In this document: positions 42,790 to 50,812 of the stretch, one piece after another
How the letters are laid out: each line of letters opens with the position of its first letter
How positions within the stretch are numbered: the stretch's first letter is position 1
DNA from: Proteinivorax tanatarense
GTDB lineage: Bacteria; Bacillota; Proteinivoracia; Proteinivoracales; Proteinivoracaceae
DNA length: 64,000 nt
Assembly: GCF_040267685.1 (NCBI RefSeq)
Contig: NZ_CP158367.1
Coordinates: forward strand, 1,054,001 to 1,118,000
Reading direction: 5' to 3'
The notes under the pieces: model-generated
What the model saw: the letters and a program-made list of their open reading frames with translations, nothing else
Database searches by the model: none
Told to the model about the DNA's origin: nothing
Program-made: the position numbers and the translations under genes

Positions 42790-43521
42790 GTGTTTAGTGT
42801 TGGAATCTGTGATGATGAAATATCCATTTGTGATGAAATAGAAAGATCTATAAATAAGTATATAGAGATGAACAATGTCGACATTAAGGTGGAAAAGTTT
42901 ACTTCTGGCAAAGAATTATATATTGAAATAAAAAAGGGAGCAAAATTTGATTTGATTTATTTGGATATAGAAATGAAACAAATGGATGGCATTATGTTAG
43001 GGGAAAGAATTCGTAATGAAATGGATGATTATATAACAAAGATTACTTACATATCTGGGAAAAATGGGTATGAGTGTCGGCTTTTTGATGTACAACCATT
43101 ACATTTTTTGAAAAAGCCCCTTGAGGAAGATAAAATCATTGATTCCCTTAAACTTGCGTTAAAATTAACGGATTATTTTGGTGGATTTTTTTCTTTTAAA
43201 AAAGGGCATGAATTATATAAATTGTCACTAAAAGAAATAATTTATTTTGAAAGCGTTAACCGAGAAATAAAAATTGTAACATCTAGTGGTAAAAAACACT
43301 ATTACTATGGAACCATGGAAGAAGTATTTTCAAGGGTTATTAAGCATCAATTTATTAGAATTCATCGGTCTTATATAATAAATTATCATCATGCTTCTAA
43401 ATTAAAGTATGAGAAAGTGGTTATGAGTAACAGGGAAGAGTTGCCTATTAGCCAATCAAGGAGAAAAGAGGTCAGGCAATTACAATTGGATTTTGAAAAG
43501 GAGAACTACCATTGGAGTTAA
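42790..43521 (+). CDS. LytTR-type response regulator, AgrA/ComE-like
   Basis: The 243-residue protein has a receiver domain with D59 in YLDIEMKQMDG as the phosphorylation site and a C-terminal LytTR DNA-binding domain (about 140-240; IIYFESVNREIKI, FIRIHRSYIINYHH). LytTR regulators bind direct repeats in front of target genes, often bacteriocin or quorum-sensing genes. The start is the GTG at 42790, giving MFSVGICDDE, just after AAAGGAGG; the longer frame from 42718 has no ribosome site. The stop overlaps the kinase gene by ten bases. No agrB or agrD gene is nearby. Confidence 0.92.
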   Translation: MFSVGICDDEISICDEIERSINKYIEMNNVDIKVEKFTSGKELYIEIKKGAKFDLIYLDIEMKQMDGIMLGERIRNEMDDYITKITYISGKNGYECRLFDVQPLHFLKKPLEEDKIIDSLKLALKLTDYFGGFFSFKKGHELYKLSLKEIIYFESVNREIKIVTSSGKKHYYYGTMEEVFSRVIKHQFIRIHRSYIINYHHASKLKYEKVVMSNREELPISQSRRKEVRQLQLDFEKENYHWS

Positions 43522-44789
43522 TTTTTTCTGACTGGGTATATTTGATAACTAATGTTTTTGGTACTTATGTAATATTTAAGTTTTTTACTATTTTTTATCC
43601 TAGAGAGAATATAAACAAATTATTAGAAATTCTCTCTTTTATTTCATATTATGTAATTATATCTGCTTTATATATAATTACAAAAACCCCATTGATAATG
43701 ATTATTTCAAATCTTATTTTGTTTTTGGCTTTGAGCTATAACTATAAAGCTAGCTTTAAAAAAAGAATATTGAGTACTGCACTAATTTATATTATTTTGT
43801 CTAGTGTTGATATAATAGTGGCTATTTTAACAGGTTATGTTGGTTTTTCTATTGTAGAGAGGGTTCAAATGGATTCTTTTAATTTTATTACTGTAAACAT
43901 TGTCGCCTACGGAGTGGTGTTAATACTTTCACGGCACAAAAATATTAAGGGAAACAAAATAGTTCACAAAAGATACTGGCTACTTATCATAATAATTCCA
44001 CTGGCTTCTATCTACTTAATATTGATGCTACTATCTAGTAAAAACTTTTCTCCATTAAGTTTATTAACTGGTATTACTACTGTTTTAGCTATTAACTTTA
44101 TAGTGTTATTTCTCTATGATAATATATCGCAGACATTAACCGAAAGTATTGAACAAATAAAAATAACAGAGCAGAATCATTATTATAAAAATCAACTAGG
44201 AATAATGGAGTCATCTTTAAAGGAAACAAATAAGATTAAGCATGATGTTAAAAACCATTTAATGGCTATAAATGGACTAATCAACAGTGGAAAAAATCAT
44301 GAGGCTCAAACTTACTTAAAAGAAATGTTAGATTTATGGGGAGATGAAGTAGAATTTTCTCAAACAGGAAATGTTGTAGTAGATAGCATTTTAAATTATA
44401 AGTTGCGAGAAATGAAGTTATTAGGTGCTGACATCTCTCTGGATGTTAACATACCTTCCAAAATTAGTGTGAATTGTTTAGATATTGCAGCAGTTTTAGG
44501 AAATTTGTTGGATAATGTAATTGAAGCTTTTAAAAAAGCAAAAGAAAATTTGTGGGTGTTTGTAAAGATTAGATATACAAAAGGAAGGTTAATCATTGAA
44601 ATAAGGAACTCCTTTGATGGTGTAGTTAATAAAAACAATAAAAAAATTGACACCAGAAAAAAAAATAAAGAAGAACATGGGGTTGGCTTAAAAAATGTCA
44701 GCAACATAGTAAAAAATTACAATGGGATAATAGATATTGGCTATAACAATAAGATATTTTCAGTTGTAGTAATGTTATATGTTGATTAA
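43512..44789 (+). CDS. AgrC-like membrane histidine kinase
   Basis: The 425-residue sensor has about six N-terminal membrane helices (residues 5-205), a coiled coil, the phosphorylation site H244 in KIKHDVKNHL and a GHKL ATPase domain with the N-box GNLLDNVIEAF and GVGLKNVSNIV. This is the architecture of AgrC/ComD-type peptide-pheromone sensors. It starts with TTG, nine bases after AAGGAG, and overlaps the regulator gene by ten bases. The downstream ABC exporter genes lie 150 bases away and may be its target. The signal peptide gene is not recognisable in the window. Confidence 0.92.
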   Translation: MELIFSDWVYLITNVFGTYVIFKFFTIFYPRENINKLLEILSFISYYVIISALYIITKTPLIMIISNLILFLALSYNYKASFKKRILSTALIYIILSSVDIIVAILTGYVGFSIVERVQMDSFNFITVNIVAYGVVLILSRHKNIKGNKIVHKRYWLLIIIIPLASIYLILMLLSSKNFSPLSLLTGITTVLAINFIVLFLYDNISQTLTESIEQIKITEQNHYYKNQLGIMESSLKETNKIKHDVKNHLMAINGLINSGKNHEAQTYLKEMLDLWGDEVEFSQTGNVVVDSILNYKLREMKLLGADISLDVNIPSKISVNCLDIAAVLGNLLDNVIEAFKKAKENLWVFVKIRYTKGRLIIEIRNSFDGVVNKNNKKIDTRKKNKEEHGVGLKNVSNIVKNYNGIIDIGYNNKIFSVVVMLYVD

Positions 44790-44938
44790 AAAAACACAGT
44801 AAACATGGTAGACTTTATTTTACTACATAAACATTAGTAATTCACAACAAAAAAGGGGCATGTTTTAAAACAAAATGTTAAAATAAGTTTTGTGGTGCTG
44901 GTAGCCTAAAAAAAGTTAGTGCGTGAGGTGGTGAAATT

Positions 44939-45643
44939 TTGAAAACTATTAAAGCAGAAAATATAAGCAAAAAATATGTTATGGGAAGTACTGATGTTTT
45001 TGCATTAAGAAATGTAAGTGTTGAAGTAGGCGAGGGTGATTTTACATGCCTATTGGGGCCTTCTGGTTCAGGAAAGTCTACTTTGCTTTATTTGCTTGGG
45101 GGGCTGGACTTACCTTCTAAGGGTAAAGTAGTTATAGGTCAGGATGAAATATCAAATTTCTCTCAGAATGAGCTTAATTTTTTCAGAAGAAAGAATGTAG
45201 GATTTATATTCCAATCTTTTAATCTTTTGTCTCATTATAATGCATTAGAAAACGTGGAGATTCCATTATTTTTTGCTCGTTGGTCTAAAAAAGAAAGAAG
45301 AGAAAAAGCAGCTGAGATGCTAAAGTTAGTTGGCTTAGGAGAGCGCATGAAGCATAAACCCTCCGAGTTAAGTGGGGGTCAGCAGCAGAGGGTGAGTATA
45401 GCAAGAGCTTTAATTGCAGATCCAGATATAATTTTAGCTGATGAGCCAACTGGTAACCTTGATAGCAAAACAGGGAAAGAAATTATTGATTTATTAGTTA
45501 AGATGAGTGCTGAATATAATAAGACGGTTATTATGGCTACCCATGATATTGAAATAGCAGAGTATGCTGACAATATTATTACGCTAAAAGATGGAGTTAT
45601 TGAGAGCAATAAAGCAAGGAGGAAATTTTCATGTATGTTTTAG
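44939..45643 (+). CDS. MacB/LolD-type ABC transporter ATPase
   Basis: The 234-residue ATPase carries Walker A GPSGSGKST, signature LSGGQQQRVSIARAL and Walker B ILADEPTGNLD. The segment LLGGLDLPSKGKV and the Q-loop FIFQSFNLL are typical of the MacB/LolD/FtsE group. It starts with TTG after GAGGTGG and overlaps the permease gene by 13 bases. Together they form an exporter-like mechanotransmission complex, often used against antimicrobial peptides. The agr-like kinase genes directly upstream suggest peptide-responsive control. Confidence 0.92.
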   Translation: MKTIKAENISKKYVMGSTDVFALRNVSVEVGEGDFTCLLGPSGSGKSTLLYLLGGLDLPSKGKVVIGQDEISNFSQNELNFFRRKNVGFIFQSFNLLSHYNALENVEIPLFFARWSKKERREKAAEMLKLVGLGERMKHKPSELSGGQQQRVSIARALIADPDIILADEPTGNLDSKTGKEIIDLLVKMSAEYNKTVIMATHDIEIAEYADNIITLKDGVIESNKARRKFSCMF

Positions 45644-46881
45644 AACTGTTTTTGCTGTCTTGGAATAATTTATGGCGTTCAAAGCTTAGAACTATATTTA
45701 CTATTATAGGAATAGCCATAGGTTCAGGGGCAATTTTAGCGATGGTTTCTTTTGGAATAGGTTTGCAAAACATGGTTACTGAAGAGGTATCCGCAGGTGC
45801 AGATTTTCAGGTCTTAGAAGTTATGCCTGGTTATGATTTTTCTTCCGACCAGCCATTTCAGTTTGGAAGCGATCCAGACTTTCCATTAACTGAAGAAGCT
45901 ATCCGAGAAATAAAAGCAATTGATGGGGTAGAGGGAGTAACTCCTGTACTCACTATACATGGGGCTAATGTAGTAATTGATAACGAAGAGTATAGTGTGT
46001 CGTTAATGGGGATAGACTTTTCTGCTATAGAAGACTTTGGTATGGATTTAGAAAATGAAAATAGTGATGGGGTAAGTGAAGGGTTGATTTTAGGAAATAA
46101 ATTTAAAGAAAGAATTTCTGAGGAAAGCAAAATCTCAGATAATGAAACAATTAAAATAGGTGCTAGCAGATTTGGTGAGAAGGGTGAAGAAAAAAAGGAT
46201 TATTCACTTAATTATGCAGGTACACTAGAAGAACAGGGAAGACAGATAGATTATTCGGTTTTAGTGCCTATAGAAAAGGCGGAGGACATCTTTAAATGGA
46301 CAACAAATGATCCTGACTACAAACTAGAAGGGTATGAACAGGTTCAGGTACAAGTTGAATCATTAGAGGTAGTGGATGATGTCACTGAAAACCTTGAAGA
46401 GCAAGGATTTATTGTTTTTTCCCTAAAGCAAGTTATAGGTGTTTTAAATGCTATTTTTCGTGTGATACAAGTTATTTTGGGGGCAATAGGTTCCACTGCA
46501 TTATTAGTCGCAGCCCTAGGGATAGTTAACACAATGTTTATGTCAATTTATGAAAGAGTACGGGAGGTTGGAATAATAAAGGTAGTGGGAGCGTCGTTTG
46601 GTGATATTAGAGCAATGTTTGTAATAGAGTCTGCTACAATAGGTTTTGTAGGAGGAGTTTTAGGAATAATATTTGGTTGGCTATTTGCTAAATTTGTAAA
46701 CTTTGTTGTAAATATTATCTTAGCTTCTCAGGGCGGGGAAAGCCTTGTTATAGCCGATACACCTGTTGGACTTTTATTATTTATTTTATGTTTTACCACA
46801 ATTATCGGTACTATTTCAGGGCTTTATCCTGCGACGAAAGCTATGAAAATGAGTCCGTTAGATGCAATTAGACAAGATTAG
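45631..46881 (+). CDS. MacB/FtsX-type ABC transporter permease
   Basis: This 416-residue protein has a first membrane helix near residue 20-45, a large extracytoplasmic MacB_PCD domain (about 50-270) rich in acidic residues and three further helices in an FtsX domain (about 280-416; NTMFMSIYERVREVGIIKVVGAS). This is the standard type VII ABC permease of 4 helices. It pairs with the ATPase encoded just before it, with which it overlaps. The ending SGLYPATKAMKMSPLDAIRQD is a family hallmark. No membrane-fusion partner gene is present. Confidence 0.92.
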   Translation: MYVLELFLLSWNNLWRSKLRTIFTIIGIAIGSGAILAMVSFGIGLQNMVTEEVSAGADFQVLEVMPGYDFSSDQPFQFGSDPDFPLTEEAIREIKAIDGVEGVTPVLTIHGANVVIDNEEYSVSLMGIDFSAIEDFGMDLENENSDGVSEGLILGNKFKERISEESKISDNETIKIGASRFGEKGEEKKDYSLNYAGTLEEQGRQIDYSVLVPIEKAEDIFKWTTNDPDYKLEGYEQVQVQVESLEVVDDVTENLEEQGFIVFSLKQVIGVLNAIFRVIQVILGAIGSTALLVAALGIVNTMFMSIYERVREVGIIKVVGASFGDIRAMFVIESATIGFVGGVLGIIFGWLFAKFVNFVVNIILASQGGESLVIADTPVGLLLFILCFTTIIGTISGLYPATKAMKMSPLDAIRQD

Positions 46882-46928
46882 GAGAGTTGTAAAACTGTAC
46901 AATAAAAAATAAGTTTAAGTTAGATGAT

Positions 46929-46966
46929 AAAATCCGTACCTTATATAAAGTACGGATTTTATTTAT
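46929..46966 (+). terminator. Terminator after the MacB-type operon
   Basis: AAAATCCGTAC pairs perfectly with GTACGGATTTT around ten bases, followed by A/T-rich sequence. Confidence 0.8.
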
Positions 46967-47036
46967 ATGAAATTTTTGGAAGGAAATATACATTTACAAT
47001 ATTAAAATTAAATGTTAGAATGTTTTTTGTAAGTAT

Positions 47037-47282
47037 TCAATGATAGACATTTAAAAGCCAGTGGACACTAACTTTCAATATTTTTGAAAAGGCCATCAAT
47101 TCATAGTCAGTTACTATTCTTTTTTGTTGTTCAATTTTTGATATACTGGCCCGATCTATGTAAACTGCTATGGTTTCAAGTTTTGCAGATAATTGTTCTT
47201 GTGTTAGGCCGTTTTGTAATCTGGCTTTCTTAATCTTTGGACCTGCAAGATTCATGGAATTAGACTCACGTATAATTTTCAT
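47037..47282 (-). CDS. Small XRE-family helix-turn-helix protein
   Basis: An 81-residue protein that is almost entirely a Cro/CI-type helix-turn-helix domain: KIKKARLQNGLTQEQLSAKL, then RASISKIEQQKR as the recognition region. It should bind DNA as a dimer. AGGTGGTT precedes the ATG. It is divergent from the Spo0E-like gene at 47.4 kb, so it may regulate it or itself. The protein has no extra domain, and its target is unknown. Confidence 0.88.
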   Translation of the reverse strand: MKIIRESNSMNLAGPKIKKARLQNGLTQEQLSAKLETIAVYIDRASISKIEQQKRIVTDYELMAFSKILKVSVHWLLNVYH

Positions 47283-47411
47283 TAAAAACCACCTTTGCTA
47301 ATTCATTTAGTATGTTATAATAAAAAAAGTCTCTGTTTAGTGTAACTTATTTTTTTAAATATGCTGTTCTAATAAAGAACGGTAGGATAGAATAAAGAGG
47401 AAGTGTATATA

Positions 47412-47621
47412 ATGGAAACGAATAAGAGTGAAAGTAACTGTATAGATGTAGAACATAATAAGGACGAAATTTTGAAAGAAATCAAAGAACTTAGAAAACA
47501 GTTACATGATTTAGTTAGAGAAGAGGGAGAAAAATTTGTTGATTCTGAAGTAGTTAAGCTCAGTGAGAAGCTAGATAAAGCTTTGAACTTATATTATAAA
47601 AAAGAGTATGGTGATAAATGA
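47412..47621 (+). CDS. Spo0E-like aspartyl-phosphate phosphatase
   Basis: A 69-residue helical-hairpin protein with the family signature LSEKLDKALNLYY, related to the SQELD motif of Spo0E. Such proteins remove phosphate from Spo0A~P and delay sporulation. The N-terminal helix KDEILKEIKELRKQLHDLV pairs with the C-terminal one. The start is the ATG at 47412, nine bases after AGAGGAAG; the GTG at 47403 is too close to that site. Its presence supports a spore-forming lineage. Confidence 0.85.
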   Translation: METNKSESNCIDVEHNKDEILKEIKELRKQLHDLVREEGEKFVDSEVVKLSEKLDKALNLYYKKEYGDK

Positions 47622-47709
47622 TTCTGTAGTTAGTATTTGAGGTTAAGCAAATTTTATTAAAACAAGCACATTTTTAGAGTGCTTTTATCTTTTTGAGCAA
47701 ATTTACCCA

Positions 47710-47766
47710 AAAAAGACAGACTCAAACTTGTTTTTGAAAGACAAGTTTGAATCTGTCTTTTTTTTA
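47710..47766 (+). terminator. Long hairpin terminator before the AbgT-family gene
   Basis: AAAGACAGA and TCAAACTTGT pair with ACAAGTTTGA and CTGTCTTT, with small bulges between the two stems, and eight T follow. Confidence 0.85.
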
Positions 47767-47860
47767 TAACTTTTTTATTTTTTAAGTGATTATTTTTTGC
47801 ATATTTTGTTTTTTCTATAATAAATTTTAATATATCAATTATAGAAAAGGAGGAGAATGG

Positions 47861-49381
47861 ATGGTAGCTAAGCAAAAAAATAAGAAAGGGATAGGAACAC
47901 GTTTTTTAGACTTCGTAGAAGTTGTAGGTAACAAGCTCCCTCACCCCATGATGTTATTCTTCATACTTGCAGCTCTTGTACTTGTTCTATCTTTGGTTTT
48001 AAGTGCAATTAACGTTTCGGTAGAGCACCCTGTTTCTGGTGAAGAAGTTGAGGTAATTAACCTTCTAAACGCCGATGGTATTCGAGATATTTTTACAAAA
48101 GCGGTAGATAATTTTGTTAACTTTGCACCTCTAGGAGTTGTGCTAGTAGCAATGTTAGGTGTTGGTGTAGCAGATAAAACTGGCCTTATATCTTCTACTC
48201 TGAAAAAGCTTATATTAGGAGCTCCGGATAAACTTGTAACAGTTGTAGTGATATTAGCTGGAATTTTATCTAATGTTGCTGCTGATGCTGGATATGTTGT
48301 TGTAATACCTCTTGGTGCTATTGTCTTTGCTGCTAAAGGAAGGCACCCAATAGCTGGGCTTGCTGCTGCCTTTGCTGGTGTTTCTGGGGGCTTCAGTGCT
48401 AACTTAGTACCTTCAATGCTTGACCCGATGTTGGCTGGATTTACACAAGATGCTATTTTAAGCTCTGGTTTGGTCGAAGAGTATACGGTTACTGCTACAG
48501 CAAACTTATATTTTATGATGGCTTCAACAGTTTTGATTACTATTGTTGGTACTTTAGTAACTGAAAAGATTGTGGAACCTAGACTAGGTAAATATTCAGG
48601 AGATCATGAGGAAAAATTCGATCCCCTTACTGAGCAAGAGAATAAAGCATTAAAATCTGCTCTAATTGGATTAGCTATATTTGTTATAGGTTTACTAGTG
48701 ATGCTAGTTCCACAAAATGGTATTATGCGTGGAGAAGAGGGAGCTATTATTACCGCCATGACACCATTTATGAATTCTATGATACCTTTAATAGCTTTAA
48801 TGTTTCTACTTCCAGCGCTCTTTTATGGTAGAAAAGCTGGTACAATTAAGAGTAACCATGATGTTGCAAATTATATGGGGCAGTCCATGGCTGATATGGG
48901 CGGTTATATCGCACTAGCGTTTGCAGCTTCTCAGTTTGTGGCATACTTTGAATGGAGTCAAATTGGAAGTGTTATTTCTATATCAGGTGCAAACTTCTTA
49001 CAATGGATAGGACTAGATGCTTGGCCTATCCCGCTGATATTGGCTTTTATACTGGTATGTGCTATTATTAACATCTTTATCGGTAGCGCAACTGCAAAGT
49101 GGGGTATTATGGCTCCAGTATTTGTACCGATGTTATATTTACTAGGGACAGATCCAGAAGTTGTGCAGCTAGCATATCGTATTGGTGATTCGACAACCAA
49201 TATTATTTCTCCATTGCTACCATATTTTGCATTTATAATTGCATTTGCCCAAAAATACGAGAAAAATTTAGGAATTGGAACTCTAGTTTCTACAATGCTT
49301 CCATACTCTATTGCATTCACAATTTCTTGGATGATTTTGCTAACAGTGTGGCTGTTACTTGGAATACCGGTAGGATTTTAA
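47861..49381 (+). CDS. AbgT-family transporter
   Basis: This 506-residue membrane protein belongs to the AbgT family, whose members import p-aminobenzoyl-glutamate or, in several bacteria, export sulfonamides. Landmarks are LDFVEVVGNKLPHP at the N-terminus, SNVAADAGYVVVIPLGAIVF and the C-terminal SATAKWGIMAPVFVPML, with GDSTTNIISPLLPYF. About eleven membrane helices and two hairpin loops are expected. It is a single-gene unit with a GGAGGAG site and terminators on both sides. Without a partner hydrolase (AbgA/B) the direction and substrate stay open. Confidence 0.92.
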   Translation: MVAKQKNKKGIGTRFLDFVEVVGNKLPHPMMLFFILAALVLVLSLVLSAINVSVEHPVSGEEVEVINLLNADGIRDIFTKAVDNFVNFAPLGVVLVAMLGVGVADKTGLISSTLKKLILGAPDKLVTVVVILAGILSNVAADAGYVVVIPLGAIVFAAKGRHPIAGLAAAFAGVSGGFSANLVPSMLDPMLAGFTQDAILSSGLVEEYTVTATANLYFMMASTVLITIVGTLVTEKIVEPRLGKYSGDHEEKFDPLTEQENKALKSALIGLAIFVIGLLVMLVPQNGIMRGEEGAIITAMTPFMNSMIPLIALMFLLPALFYGRKAGTIKSNHDVANYMGQSMADMGGYIALAFAASQFVAYFEWSQIGSVISISGANFLQWIGLDAWPIPLILAFILVCAIINIFIGSATAKWGIMAPVFVPMLYLLGTDPEVVQLAYRIGDSTTNIISPLLPYFAFIIAFAQKYEKNLGIGTLVSTMLPYSIAFTISWMILLTVWLLLGIPVGF

Positions 49382-49390
49382 GAACAAATT

Positions 49391-49432
49391 AAAAAAGGTG
49401 GGATGAGGTCAAATACCTTATCCCACTTTTTT
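49391..49432 (+). terminator. Terminator after the AbgT-family gene
   Basis: AAAAAGGTGGGATGAGG pairs with CCTTATCCCACTTTTT (one wobble) around seven bases. Confidence 0.88.
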
Positions 49433-49755
49433 AGATCTATTTATAGACCTCATATATGGGGTGGTCTCGAAGAGCTTATCATAGGTTAACTGGATGTTTT
49501 ATTTTTGGATTAATTATAAAATGATCAGATTTGAATCTCTTATACAAAAACGTCATTTAACATTTTTACTAGATATTGGGGGAACTACTTGAAACTATCT
49601 ATAACAATTTTGTTATATAAGCTGTTATAAATTTGCAATGCCTAGAAGGGCAAGGTGAAAACATAGATGTTTTATCCTATTTTTACCTCGTCCTTTTTCA
49701 TAGTTAAATTCTTCGTGGCATATTACTTAGCAAAGAGTCAATGGGAGGTAAGACT
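49433..49755. other. Intergenic stretch before the ion-channel gene
   Basis: No gene is seen. A weak, interrupted stem AGGTGAAAA/TTTTTACCT spans about 49651-49687. I could not recognise a known riboswitch, including the c-di-AMP type that might be expected before a K+ channel. Confidence 0.4.
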
Positions 49756-50121
49756 ATGGGCCGCAAAACTATTATAGCTTGCAATATTTTGATACTATTT
49801 TTTCTTTATATAATAATTGCTGTTTTTTTTGCCTTTATTTATATATTATTAGATATTGTGGAATTAGGCAAAATAGTTGATCACCATGCTTCTTTATATC
49901 ATCAACAACAAGCAATTGATCTTTTTACCCGTTCGATATATTTTAGTTTTATCACTCTGTTTGCAGTTGGTTATGGAGATGTATCACCACTGGGTCTAGC
50001 AAAGGGAGTTGCCATCGTCCAAGCGCTAGTTGGATATGTGCTTCCTTACGCAATAATATTAAATTACATAGTATTTAAGCCTAAAATTATTAGGTGGCAT
50101 GTAAAAAAGAAAATTAGGTAA
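49756..50121 (+). CDS. Small two-helix K+ channel (Ion_trans_2 type)
   Basis: A 121-residue membrane protein with two transmembrane helices (about 6-28 and 80-103) around a pore helix and the selectivity filter FAVGYGD, which is diagnostic of potassium channels. There is no RCK or other ligand-binding domain, so it resembles minimal KcsA-like channels. The ATG at 49756 follows GGGAGGT by seven bases; the ATG at 49741 lies upstream of that site and is unlikely. The residue before the filter is Ala where many channels have Thr (AVGYGD against TVGYGD). The role is probably K+ flux or membrane-potential control. Confidence 0.85.
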   Translation: MGRKTIIACNILILFFLYIIIAVFFAFIYILLDIVELGKIVDHHASLYHQQQAIDLFTRSIYFSFITLFAVGYGDVSPLGLAKGVAIVQALVGYVLPYAIILNYIVFKPKIIRWHVKKKIR

Positions 50122-50164
50122 AGGAAGTTGTTTATTAAAGGTCGAATAATTAATGTAAACCTTT

Positions 50165-50629
50165 ATGGGGGTGGATACAATTAATTTAAACTTAGGAGAC
50201 CTAGATAAACGAAAGGAAGAAATAAGAGAAGAGTATCAAAAAGTAAAGTCAGAAAAGGAAATTCTTTTACTTAAAAGCCTGACAGAGTTCTTAAATTATA
50301 AGGCTGAAATGGTTGAGTTAAAAAATAAAACTAACTTTAGTTTTGAAAGGCAAAAAAATTTGGAAAGAGAACTTTTGTTTATGATACTATTTGTGTGTTT
50401 ATTAGCTATATCTACTGTCAATATCCTTAAATGGGTTATTGTTGGAGTGGGAGTTGTTATGCTCACAGCATCTTGCGTTTTACTGTTTTTAAATCGACAG
50501 CAAATGAAAAAGACAAAAGAGGAACAACAGTATATAGAAAAAGTAATAGAAGATGCCAATGCTGTGATAGATGAGTTTCAAGAAGAATTAAGTAATACCG
50601 TAAATTATTCTCTGCAAAAAGATGAATAA
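50165..50629 (+). CDS. Coiled-coil protein with a central membrane hairpin, unknown function
   Basis: I do not recognise this protein of up to 154 residues. It begins with a charged helical coiled coil (about 10-65), has two adjacent membrane helices (about 70-88 and 90-110) and ends with another charged helix. Both charged ends should therefore lie on the same side of the membrane. The start is uncertain: ATG at 50165 has no ribosome site, whereas GGGGGTGG (50167-50174) would serve an ATT at 50180, giving (M)NLNLGDLDKRK. The gene follows the K+ channel gene by 43 bases and may be co-transcribed. Confidence 0.65.
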   Translation: MGVDTINLNLGDLDKRKEEIREEYQKVKSEKEILLLKSLTEFLNYKAEMVELKNKTNFSFERQKNLERELLFMILFVCLLAISTVNILKWVIVGVGVVMLTASCVLLFLNRQQMKKTKEEQQYIEKVIEDANAVIDEFQEELSNTVNYSLQKDE

Positions 50630-50680
50630 AATCATCCTAGCACTTAACTATATTATTAAAAACAAGTTGACTTAAAAATA

Positions 50681-50721
50681 AAGCGGGATATCTATGGTTT
50701 TTATCGTAGATATCCCGTTTT
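50681..50721 (+). terminator. Terminator before the Lon-family gene
   Basis: AGCGGGATATCTA pairs with TAGATATCCCGTT around a 13-base loop, followed by TTTAC. Confidence 0.8.
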
Positions 50722-50812
50722 ACTCATATATTTTAATATAGAAAGCTTTAAAGATTAAAATTAAGTTGTTGCATACAGTAGATTTTATAATTACTTAAAG
50801 GGGGTAGAGCAT

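Noticed and set aside
49433-49755. Possible riboswitch before the K+ channel gene
   Set aside because: I could not find the conserved segments of c-di-AMP or other ion-related riboswitches; only a weak interrupted stem is present.
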